Positions 16,407 to 23,250 of a stretch of DNA of 35,315 nt are shown here, one piece after another. The notes beneath the pieces are model-generated. The model had not been told where the DNA came from. It saw only the letters and a program-made list of their open reading frames with translations, and ran no database searches. How positions within the stretch are numbered: the stretch's first letter is position 1; every line of letters begins with the position of its first letter. Where the stretch lies: assembly GCF_015487465.1 (NCBI RefSeq), contig NZ_WFPS01000042.1:1-35315 (forward strand). The letters are read 5' to 3'. The DNA is from Persephonella sp. Its GTDB lineage: Bacteria; Aquificota; Aquificia; Aquificales; Hydrogenothermaceae. A program made the translations under genes and the position numbers.

Positions 16407-16857
16407 ATCTCCTTAAACCTCTAAAAGCTATCTCAAGGGTTTCAATAAGCACTGCATTACTGCCGGCATTAAGCTCTGATAAAGACCATTTAACAGGAAT
16501 TGAAGACTCAAGAATTATCTGCCATTTAGGCTGTGCATCTTCTGAGGGAACTGTATCATAAATGAGAATAACAATATCTCTGTAGGGCAGGTTTTCCTTG
16601 TTGTATATGGAAGAGACCGTTTTTTTGTACCAGTCGTAAAGTTCCTTTCCGGACACCCCCCTTTTGAAAACAGCATTTGTGTATGATACACCTTTAGGCA
16701 AAGATATTACCTGATCTGATCCCCCTTCCTGATAAGTTTCTGTTTCTACCTTAACCTCCAGTCCTGTTATACTTGAAAACCCTGCAACATCTTTATTCTC
16801 ACCTAAAAACCTTACCCTGAACCTGAATGACGTTAAAGGATCGTTCCTTTCATACAT
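16399..16857 (-). CDS. Tail tube protein, second paralogue (gp19/Afp5-like)
   Basis: A 152-residue inner-tube protein of the T4 gp19/Hcp fold. Family marks: DPLTSFRFRVRF near the start, GFSSITGLEVKVET, the YTNAVFKRGVSGKELYDWYKK helix segment, and the C-terminal SELNAGSNAVLIETLEIAFRGLRR. It shares the last motif (ANEVAIETLEIVHEGMKR in the other gene) with the tube 1 gene at 18481. It is probably the adaptor ring of the tube next to the baseplate, because it lies beside the LysM and hub genes, whereas the sheath-adjacent copy is the main tube. The start overlaps the stop of the 365-aa gene. Confidence 0.88.
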   Translation of the reverse strand: MYERNDPLTSFRFRVRFLGENKDVAGFSSITGLEVKVETETYQEGGSDQVISLPKGVSYTNAVFKRGVSGKELYDWYKKTVSSIYNKENLPYRDIVILIYDTVPSEDAQPKWQIILESSIPVKWSLSELNAGSNAVLIETLEIAFRGLRRYE

Positions 16858-17947
16858 CTGCCAATCCTCGCCTTATAAGATCCTTTTTCAGTTTTTTGTT
16901 TATTTCCTCATAAATATGTTCTGAAATCCTTTCAACAATCTCTTTTGTGCTGAAGTAACTTTCCTGATTTGTCCGATCTTTCAGGTCTGTATGTTCCTTG
17001 TAGGAACTGTAGGAGGTTTCCATTCTTATTTTTTCTATCTCTTTTCTTGTTTTTTCAGCGATATCTTTTTTTTCTGTTTTGTAATAAAAGTCTCTGTTTT
17101 TTACATTTCTGTGGAAAATAAAATTTTTATTTTTTTGTGAAATGTTTGTAATAGTTTTTGTTGATGTTGAATGAAAATTTGAAAATACTGTCTTTTGGGT
17201 TGATTGTGCTCTGCTGATTTTTGAGGTTTTATTTTTGTAATAAGCAATCTGTTTGTTGTGTATAGCTGGTTCTGGTATGCGTGTATAGATATACTCTACA
17301 CCTGTAAAATTCCTGATATGAGTGTTATGGGAATAACTTTTTAAATCCCTGTTCGCTGGAAAGCTAAGGGAAAGGTATTTATGTGTTCCGATATGGTTGT
17401 TTACAGCTTGTTGCATAACATTAAAACCCTTATCAAAAAGAAAGCTAATCAAATCACCAGTTCTCTCAAAACGGCTTATTTTTATGTCTGTGCTGTTGGT
17501 TAGTTTCTTTTTCTTACTATATAAAAAAGTTCCGGCGAAAAAATATTTCTTATATAAATCTCCTTTCAGCCTGACTGTTTTAATTGTTGTTTTACTTAGC
17601 TGTTTGCCTCCAAAAAATTTAAGGTGAAGGGTTGTGTGAACTGAGCTGTAGTGTTTCCCCCCGTATATATTAAAAACAGGAAAAGATGCAAAGCTGTGTA
17701 CCTGTTTAAAACTTTTTTGTGTATAAATATCTGTGATTTTATAGCTTTTATTAAAGAAGTTGTAGAAATAGCTAAGATGCGGTTTAAATTTAGCAAAGTA
17801 TAGATCAATATTGTCTATCTTCCAGTTGAGTGTGTATCTGTGCAAAACAGATCTATATAGTGTATGTGATCTACTGCTGATTTTTTGGCTAAAATCCCTT
17901 ATTCTGTATTTATCATAATAAATCAAGCAGGCTAATACTTCCTTCAT
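16850..17947 (-). CDS. Basic, aromatic-rich eCIS protein of unknown function, 365 aa
   Basis: I do not recognise the bulk of this protein. The first 290 residues are rich in Lys, Tyr, Phe, Ser, Thr and His and poor in acidic residues, so the net charge is strongly positive, and no domain is visible. The last 70 residues differ: charged and helical, from KKDIAEKTRKEIEKIRMET to IYEEINKKLKKDLIRRG. Comparable genes between the assembly-chaperone pair and tube 2 exist in other eCIS loci, with a helical Arg/Lys-rich C-terminus, but I cannot name a family. It overlaps the upstream small gene by 35 bases; the start at 17947 has a weak GGAAG site, and a TTG at 17926 is an alternative. A tube-lumen or assembly role is only inference. 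Confidence 0.6.
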   Translation of the reverse strand: MKEVLACLIYYDKYRIRDFSQKISSRSHTLYRSVLHRYTLNWKIDNIDLYFAKFKPHLSYFYNFFNKSYKITDIYTQKSFKQVHSFASFPVFNIYGGKHYSSVHTTLHLKFFGGKQLSKTTIKTVRLKGDLYKKYFFAGTFLYSKKKKLTNSTDIKISRFERTGDLISFLFDKGFNVMQQAVNNHIGTHKYLSLSFPANRDLKSYSHNTHIRNFTGVEYIYTRIPEPAIHNKQIAYYKNKTSKISRAQSTQKTVFSNFHSTSTKTITNISQKNKNFIFHRNVKNRDFYYKTEKKDIAEKTRKEIEKIRMETSYSSYKEHTDLKDRTNQESYFSTKEIVERISEHIYEEINKKLKKDLIRRGLADV

Positions 17948-18158
17948 CTTTATCTTCCGATACTTTCCTATTTATTTTACTTATTTCTTCACACCATTTA
18001 ATTCTTTCCCAGTGGGGCATTTGTAAAATCTCTTCTTTGCTCCAGTGAAAGTAATAAGCAATAAAACTTACCTCTTCAAACAGTTTATCCTCAGGATACA
18101 ACTCTAAAATTCCGGGGGGACGAGTGATACCTTTACCTCCTCCCCACAAGATGGACAT
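17913..18158 (-). CDS. Small eCIS protein (DUF6760-like), probable tail-assembly-chaperone extension
   Basis: An 81-codon frame whose conserved part begins near residue 18: LYPEDKLFEEVSFIAYYFHWSKEEILQMP, then RIKWCEEISKIN. I recall this as the DUF6760-type small protein found between tube genes of many eCIS loci. The ATG at 18158 lies inside the upstream gene and has only a poor ribosome site, and the first 15 codons just retranslate the zinc-finger region of the upstream gene in another frame. The conserved part starts directly after a CCCCCCG heptamer, so the protein may be made mainly as a -1 frameshift fusion to the upstream chaperone (about 185 residues), like phage lambda gpGT. Both options should be kept open. 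Confidence 0.7.
   Translation of the reverse strand: MSILWGGGKGITRPPGILELYPEDKLFEEVSFIAYYFHWSKEEILQMPHWERIKWCEEISKINRKVSEDKDEGSISLLDLL
18086..18145 (-). promoter_or_regulatory. Candidate -1 programmed ribosomal frameshift signal
   Basis: Minus strand order: internal Shine-Dalgarno GGGGAGGAGGT (18145-18135), 15 bases, slippery heptamer C CCC CCG (18119-18113, in frame as GTC CCC CCG), zero-frame stop TAG (18106-18104), and a small hairpin TATCC-TGA-GGATA (18098-18086). After a -1 slip translation enters the DUF6760-like frame. No ATG, GTG or TTG of that frame lies at ribosome-site distance after the GGAGGAGGT, which argues against a normal start there. Confidence 0.6.
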
Positions 18159-18469
18159 TTCCCTTTTACACTCAGTTCTTCAGCATTGTTAATTCTTCTG
18201 TAAAGCTCCTGCAGGTAATTCAGGTCTTCAATAAAAAGATCCTCTATCACTGCCGGAGTTATTTCTTCAACCGTTCCAAGCTCCACAATCACCCTTGAAA
18301 GCAGTATTACCGAAAGATATGCAGGATTGTTTTGAACCCTTGGATCTTTCAGAGGTAAGATCTCATCTTTAGCCGTTGCCAGTCTCATGACACCTTTTTT
18401 GTGAACATTCCCTTCCTGATCAATATACCCTTTTGGAAGTTCGAAACTAAACTCAGTTTGCAAAGCCAT
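18104..18469 (-). CDS. eCIS tail assembly chaperone-like protein with zinc-ribbon end
   Basis: A 121-residue protein located, as in other eCIS, just after the main tube gene. It begins LQTEFSFELPKGYIDQEG, continues with GVMRLATAKDEILPLKDPRVQ and NPAYLSVILLSRVIVELG, and ends in a CPSCGEEVKV knuckle. This matches my memory of the protein usually annotated as phage tail assembly protein in eCIS loci of actinobacteria and cyanobacteria. The gene has an AGGAG ribosome site. Only one CxxC pair is present, so zinc binding would need a partner. The 3' end overlaps the DUF6760-like frame by 55 bases, with a slippery site four codons before the stop. Confidence 0.8.
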   Translation of the reverse strand: MALQTEFSFELPKGYIDQEGNVHKKGVMRLATAKDEILPLKDPRVQNNPAYLSVILLSRVIVELGTVEEITPAVIEDLFIEDLNYLQELYRRINNAEELSVKGKCPSCGEEVKVSLVPPEF

Positions 18470-18480
18470 AACTCTTTCTC

Positions 18481-18924
18481 CTATTTAACCCTTTTCATTC
18501 CCTCATGGACTATCTCAAGAGTTTCTATAGCAACCTCATTTGCCGTTGCATTAAGATCAGGAGCATCGTATTTAGAGGGCCACGCATCTCTAAATTCCCA
18601 TCTTGCCGCAGGATTTCCTTCGTCATCTAAAATGATGATGGCTATATTTCTCCGTGCATCTTTGATTTTACCGCTTTCCACAAGTTCTCTCCATTTATAA
18701 AGCTCAAGGGAGTTTGTTACCCCCCACTTCAGCGTGATATTTCCATACTTTACCTGTCCAGGTAGCTTCCTTGGGGTAGCGGTTTTCTCGTTTCCTTCCC
18801 TGTATTCAACAATGTCCTGTGCAGAGTCTGGTATCGTAACCTCTCTAAAGCCTGCCTGGGTAATCCCATCTATCTCAAGTATAAATCTGAAATTTTTTAA
18901 TGGATCAATTCTTTGTGCCGGCAT
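18481..18924 (-). CDS. Tail tube protein, main copy (gp19/Afp1-like)
   Basis: A 147-residue inner-tube protein. It starts PAQRIDPLKNFRFILEIDG, has the GFREVTIPDSAQDIVEYREGN loop, KYGNITLKWGV, LYKWRELVESGKI and the C-terminal DLNATANEVAIETLEIVHEG, all features of the phage tail tube family seen in eCIS. It lies ten bases downstream of the sheath gene with an AGGAGGTGAG ribosome site, so high co-expression with sheath is expected. It is the likely lumen-forming tube subunit; the paralogue at 16399 is probably an adaptor. Confidence 0.92.
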   Translation of the reverse strand: MPAQRIDPLKNFRFILEIDGITQAGFREVTIPDSAQDIVEYREGNEKTATPRKLPGQVKYGNITLKWGVTNSLELYKWRELVESGKIKDARRNIAIIILDDEGNPAARWEFRDAWPSKYDAPDLNATANEVAIETLEIVHEGMKRVK

Positions 18925-18934
18925 AACTCACCTC

Positions 18935-20158
18935 CTATTGTTTTGCAGATGCTGTAAGTTGAGCTATTTTTATGATCACAAACTCGGCAGGCTTTACCGG
19001 TGCTACCCCTACCTCACAGATAAGCCTGCCGTTGTTTATATCATCTGGAGTCATTGTGGTTTCATCACACTTGACAAAAAATGCCTCTTCTGGTGTTGAA
19101 CCCATAAGAGCACCATCTCTCCACAATGTAAGTAAAAATGATGATATGGACTGTTTTACCCTATCCCACAGTGCTTTATCATTCGGTTCAAAAACAACCC
19201 ACTGGATACCTTCCTCTATAGATTCTTCTATAAACATAAAAAGCCTTCTTACATTTATGTATTTCCAAAGTTCATTGGAAGCTATCGTTCTTGCCCCCCA
19301 CACTCTTATCCCTCTACCGGGAAAAGATCTGATGCAGTTTATATTTTTCTCATTTAGACCTTCCTGATCGCTGTCTGTGATTTTTAATTTTAATCCTATC
19401 ACCCCAGAGAGAACTTCATTTGCAGGAGCTTTGTGAACTCCCCTCTCAGCATCTGTCCTTGCATACACTCCTGCCACATAACCGCTGGGAGGAAGAAATG
19501 TTTCTTCAAGAACGATCCTTTTTTCTTTGTCTTCAGGTAGTTTTTCCTCCCTTTCCACAAAAACATTAATCCATGGATAATATACAGCAGCGTATCCTTT
19601 TTCTGAGGATATATTTTCAACAAAGCTCTCTGCCTGACTTTTATCGTAATCTTCAGGAATATCAAGCACAGCTATCCTGTCTTTCATCGTCTCACAGTGG
19701 GATATTATCTGTGTTTGGATAGAGCTTTCAATAATTCCGGGAGCTACAACTATACTGACTTCATCTACTTCCTTAAGGGAGTGAAGTCCTGTTCTCTTTC
19801 CTGGACCTTCGTCTGTACCAATTATTGACGACTCAGTTGTGTCAGGAACTTTCACAATATAGCATCTTCTTCCACCATTTTGAAAAAATCCATAAACAGA
19901 TCCACTCATATTCAGGATTTCCTTTTTCTTCTTTTTTTCTTCTTCAGAAAGCTGATCATCTTTTTCTGTCTGGGTATACCGACCAAATTTAGCAACAAAC
20001 TCGCCCCAGCTCGTTATAAGGGTTGGCTTATTAGTATACGAATCTCCTCCTGCTGTGATACCTATAAATGCTGCGACACTTGTTGACACTCCTTCTATAG
20101 GCTTCCCCCCTATTTCAACCTCCTTAATGTATACTCCGGGAGTTTTGTAAACAGGCAT
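18935..20158 (-). CDS. Contractile tail sheath protein (Afp2/3-like)
   Basis: A 407-residue sheath subunit. The N-terminus YKTPGVYIKEVEIGGKPIEGVSTSVAAFIGIT is the classic sheath opening; NGGRRCYIVKV, VWGARTIASNELWKYINVRRLFMFIEESIEEG and the final GVAPVKPAEFVIIKIAQL segment are also diagnostic. The N- and C-terminal strands form the handshake mesh between subunits. At about 400 residues it lacks the large surface insertions of some sheaths. Only one sheath gene is seen, versus three in Afp/PVC. It is the first gene of the structural operon, with GGAGGTG ahead of the start and a good promoter about 75 bases upstream. Confidence 0.95.
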   Translation of the reverse strand: MPVYKTPGVYIKEVEIGGKPIEGVSTSVAAFIGITAGGDSYTNKPTLITSWGEFVAKFGRYTQTEKDDQLSEEEKKKKKEILNMSGSVYGFFQNGGRRCYIVKVPDTTESSIIGTDEGPGKRTGLHSLKEVDEVSIVVAPGIIESSIQTQIISHCETMKDRIAVLDIPEDYDKSQAESFVENISSEKGYAAVYYPWINVFVEREEKLPEDKEKRIVLEETFLPPSGYVAGVYARTDAERGVHKAPANEVLSGVIGLKLKITDSDQEGLNEKNINCIRSFPGRGIRVWGARTIASNELWKYINVRRLFMFIEESIEEGIQWVVFEPNDKALWDRVKQSISSFLLTLWRDGALMGSTPEEAFFVKCDETTMTPDDINNGRLICEVGVAPVKPAEFVIIKIAQLTASAKQ

Positions 20159-20229
20159 GATACACCTCCAGTCGGGATTTCTTTAACAGGTAGGAGTTTT
20201 AAACTGACAAACCCCTCCCCTTACTTAAA

Positions 20230-20258
20230 TTAATAAATACTCAATCTTAATATGTCAA
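20230..20258 (-). promoter_or_regulatory. Promoter of the eCIS structural operon
   Basis: Minus strand: TTGACA (20258-20253), 17-base spacer, TATTAA (20235-20230). The -35 is a perfect consensus. It predicts a leader of about 65 bases before the sheath ATG. Not experimentally mapped. Confidence 0.5.
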
Positions 20259-20272
20259 TAATTATTTTGAAT

Positions 20273-20288
20273 ATACTAAATATAGTAT
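20273..20288. promoter_or_regulatory. Palindrome in the divergent eCIS promoter region (possible operator)
   Basis: ATACTA-AATA-TAGTAT, a perfect 6-bp inverted repeat in the 181-base gap between the divergent eCIS operons. On the plus strand it falls between a possible -35 (TTGAAT, 20268-20273) and -10 (GATAAA, 20291-20296), and it is 15 bases upstream of the -35 of the minus-strand promoter, so one regulator could govern both operons. In AT-rich DNA chance occurrence is possible. Confidence 0.35.
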
Positions 20289-20339
20289 TGATAAAAATAG
20301 AATAATCACTTAAGTTTAAGTAGAAAAAGGTTTTAAAAA

Positions 20340-22292
20340 ATGGATAACATCTTTAGATCAGTTGAACATCTCATATACGACAAACTGAATTTAGGCGGGG
20401 AGGAGTTAACCCCTTTCAATATCAGTAGAGAAAAAATTGAAAGTCTGGTTTCATACGGAATAAGCAGTAAATCCCATGTCTCCCAAAAAATTGAGTACAT
20501 CTCCTATCTTTTCAATCTTGATGATAACGAAAAAAGTATAGTTACAGCCCTCTTCCTTTTTGAGGTTATTCCCAATTACGACAAGGTTTTTGCCTTTTTA
20601 AACGGGGATATAAATAGAAACTACCCAACCATCGGTACATTTTCCTATCTGCTGTCAAACAACGGCAGGTATGATCTATCTATATACAGCTATTTTTCAG
20701 AGGAAAAACCCCTGCTAAAGTTCGGGATTATAAATATTGATGAAGAGGAGGTTCCTCTTGCCCAAAAATCTGTAAAAATTGATAAAGTTATAAAAAGATA
20801 TCTGCTTAACCAACGGTGTTTAGAGCTAAAAAATTCCGTATCCTCAAGCACAATAGGCACACCAAACTATGAAATCATAGATAAAGACACATTAAAAATG
20901 CTGAACAATCCTGACATAAGATTTATATTCAATCTAACCGGAAAAAATAAAGCTAAAAAAGAGACTTTTTCCTTCTCAGTCGCTTCAATGAAGGACTTAG
21001 AACTAATAGTAGTTAAACCTGAATTTTTCAAAAATAAGAACCTAACACAGATTGAGGAACTCTTTAAATCATCATTTTTTGATGGCTGTTGTCTTTTTTT
21101 TAAAGAGTTTGAAAGCATCAAGGATAATGATAATTACAGGGATATTTTAAATGCCCTTAAAGAAAACATACAGAAGTTTTCATGGGCTGTTTTTTTTGAC
21201 ACGGAAGATTTAATCCTTAACTTGCAGATTGATGATTTTGTGCTGATAAAAAAAGATTTTAAGTATCCTTCAACTGTTAAAAGGGCTAAAATATGGAAAA
21301 AATACATAAACATTCCTGAAGAAGTTATTAAAACCCTATCCATAAGCTTCAAACTTGATGAAGAACAGATAAAAGCCGTATGTAAACAGATCAACATAAC
21401 AGGTTCAGACATCAGTTCTAAAAAACTGTTTGATTTGTGTAAAACCCATTTTGGTTCTGAACTGGGAAAATATGCAGACAAAATAGATACAGAATTTTCC
21501 TTTGATGATATAGTTCTTCCTGAGGAAACTATAAGAAAACTCAAGATGATACCCCTCCATTATAAACACCAGATAGAAGTGTTTGATAAATGGAATCTTA
21601 AACAGAAGATAAAAAACAGGTCAATAACTGCCCTCTTTACAGGCAAGCCAGGAACAGGCAAAAGCATGGCAGCCTCAATTGTAGCCAATGAGATCGGTCT
21701 TGATATGTACAGAATAGACCTTTCAAAAGTGATGAGCAAATACATTGGGGAAACAGAAAAAATACTGTCTGAGATTTTCAACTTAGCAGAAAATGCCGGC
21801 TGTATACTTTTTTTTGATGAGGCTGATGCTGTTTTTGGAAAAAGAACAGAGATAAAAGATGCCCACGACAGATTTTCCAACATAGAAATCAGTTATCTGC
21901 TACAAAGAATAGAAAACTACGACGGCATAGTTATACTTGCAACAAACCTAAAAAGAAATATTGATGATGCTTTTATGAGGAGAATGCGGTTCATAATAGA
22001 TTTTCCATTTCCCAGCAGAGAATTGAGATTCAAAATATGGCAAAAATCAATCCCAGCAGAATGTCCGTTATCTGAAGATGTAGATTTTAGAGAAATATCT
22101 AATGTTAAGATGACAGGTGGAAATATCAAAAATGCCGTCTTATATGCAGCATTCCTTGCAAAAGAAAGGGGAGTAGCTTTAAGGGAAAAGGAGATATACG
22201 AAGGGATCAAAATTGAAATGCAGAAATACGGAAAACTGTTTAACAAAAATACAGGCGAGGATATTGAGGATTTAGATGATGAAGCTCTTTAA
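20340..22292 (+). CDS. eCIS AAA+ ATPase (Afp15-like)
   Basis: A 650-residue ATPase of the type conserved in nearly all eCIS and absent from phages, probably needed for assembly or cargo loading. The C-terminal AAA+ module has Walker A GKPGTGKS (435-442), Walker B ILFFDEAD with D493/E494, sensor 1 ILATNLKRN, and the arginine-rich RRMRF (arginine finger region). The pore-loop-like SKYIGETEK follows Walker A. The N-terminal 370 residues are a varied, helical domain typical of the group. It heads the plus-strand operon; the ribosome site is weak (AAAAGG). Its 3' end overlaps the next gene by 17 bases. Confidence 0.92.
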   Translation: MDNIFRSVEHLIYDKLNLGGEELTPFNISREKIESLVSYGISSKSHVSQKIEYISYLFNLDDNEKSIVTALFLFEVIPNYDKVFAFLNGDINRNYPTIGTFSYLLSNNGRYDLSIYSYFSEEKPLLKFGIINIDEEEVPLAQKSVKIDKVIKRYLLNQRCLELKNSVSSSTIGTPNYEIIDKDTLKMLNNPDIRFIFNLTGKNKAKKETFSFSVASMKDLELIVVKPEFFKNKNLTQIEELFKSSFFDGCCLFFKEFESIKDNDNYRDILNALKENIQKFSWAVFFDTEDLILNLQIDDFVLIKKDFKYPSTVKRAKIWKKYINIPEEVIKTLSISFKLDEEQIKAVCKQINITGSDISSKKLFDLCKTHFGSELGKYADKIDTEFSFDDIVLPEETIRKLKMIPLHYKHQIEVFDKWNLKQKIKNRSITALFTGKPGTGKSMAASIVANEIGLDMYRIDLSKVMSKYIGETEKILSEIFNLAENAGCILFFDEADAVFGKRTEIKDAHDRFSNIEISYLLQRIENYDGIVILATNLKRNIDDAFMRRMRFIIDFPFPSRELRFKIWQKSIPAECPLSEDVDFREISNVKMTGGNIKNAVLYAAFLAKERGVALREKEIYEGIKIEMQKYGKLFNKNTGEDIEDLDDEAL

Positions 22293-23241
22293 AATCGGAT
22301 CAACAGGAAAAGAGGTAGTAAAAATCCAGAAAAAACTAAAAAAATTAGGATATTACCACGGACCTATAGACGGCATTTTTGGGGGAGGAACATACTCAGC
22401 AGTAAAAAATTTTCAGAGGGATCATAACCTTAAAGTTGACGGTATAGTTGGAGAAAAAACATGGAAAGCTCTTTTCAAAAGAAATATACAGGATCAATCT
22501 ATCAAAAAAAAGCCTCTTATATACAGATGTATGGCACTGACCGGAACATTTGAAACAGGGAAGGGTTTTCCAGAATGCTTTGCAGGAATTTCTGGAGATT
22601 TTGACGGTCAGGGAATGAGTCTTGGGGTTTTGCAGTGGAACTTTGGACAGGGATCCCTTCAACCTCTTCTTAAAGAAATGCTGTCAAAACACCGGAACTT
22701 GATGGAAAAGATCTTCAACGAATATCTGTCTGTTTTAGAAACAGTTCTAAGGTTAGACAGAGAAAGCCAGCTGGAATTTTTAAGATCAATACAACACCCA
22801 GTTAAACATTTTATATACGAACCGTGGAGAGGAATGTTTAAAACACTCTGCAGAACAGAAGAATTCCAAAAAATTCAGGTTAGGCACGCAGAGGATCTGT
22901 TTGAAAAAGCTCTGGAACTTGTTAAGGATTTTAATTTATGGTCTGAAAGGGCTGCAGCCCTGATGTTTGACATCAAAGTTCAAAACGGAGGCATAAGAGA
23001 TATAACAAAAAAGCAGATAAAAGTTGAAATAGAAAAATTACCTGAAACTGACAGGAATGACCTTGAAGTAGAAAAAATGGTAATTATTGCCAACAAAAGA
23101 GCAGAAGCCTCAAACCCCAGATGGATAGAAGACGTAAGAAGCAGAAAACTGTGTATAGCACAGGGAAAAGGCTACGTTCACGGCATAGAAATAGACCTGG
23201 AAAATCAGTATGGAATAAGACTGAAAGAGATAAAAATTTGA
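22276..23241 (+). CDS. Peptidoglycan-binding, lysozyme-like protein of the eCIS locus
   Basis: A 321-residue protein with an N-terminal peptidoglycan-binding domain (residues 5-66: GSTGKEVVKIQKKLKKLGYY, DGIFGGGTYSAVKNFQ, LKVDGIVGEKTWKAL) and a C-terminal domain with TGTFETG, then GDFDGQGMSLGVLQWNFGQG. The spacing of Glu93 and Asp110 and the DGxG pattern resemble the lysozyme-superfamily GH46-like fold, so Glu93 may be the general acid. No signal peptide is seen, so it either reaches the wall via the particle, after lysis, or acts on another cell. It may be an effector, a release endolysin, or an assembly enzyme. The start at 22276 (or the second ATG, 22279) overlaps the ATPase gene. Confidence 0.7.
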   Translation: MMKLFKIGSTGKEVVKIQKKLKKLGYYHGPIDGIFGGGTYSAVKNFQRDHNLKVDGIVGEKTWKALFKRNIQDQSIKKKPLIYRCMALTGTFETGKGFPECFAGISGDFDGQGMSLGVLQWNFGQGSLQPLLKEMLSKHRNLMEKIFNEYLSVLETVLRLDRESQLEFLRSIQHPVKHFIYEPWRGMFKTLCRTEEFQKIQVRHAEDLFEKALELVKDFNLWSERAAALMFDIKVQNGGIRDITKKQIKVEIEKLPETDRNDLEVEKMVIIANKRAEASNPRWIEDVRSRKLCIAQGKGYVHGIEIDLENQYGIRLKEIKI

Positions 23242-23250
23242 GGAACAAAA

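Noticed and set aside
17280-17300. Imperfect inverted repeat GTGTA...TACAC
   Set aside because: It falls inside a coding region, the pairing is interrupted, and AT-rich DNA gives many such matches.
17596-17808. 70-residue minus-strand frame
   Set aside because: It lies fully inside the 365-aa gene in another frame, has no ribosome site and no recognisable pattern.
18135-18145. GGGGAGGAGGT as a normal ribosome site for the DUF6760-like gene
   Set aside because: No ATG, GTG or TTG in the needed frame follows at 5-12 bases; the stretch also encodes the GEEV of the zinc knuckle. It fits better as a frameshift stimulator.
5651-20158. Prophage or R-type pyocin instead of eCIS
   Set aside because: No terminase, portal, capsid, holin or integrase was seen, and the AAA+ ATPase, DUF4255 cap and DUF4157 cargo are eCIS hallmarks.
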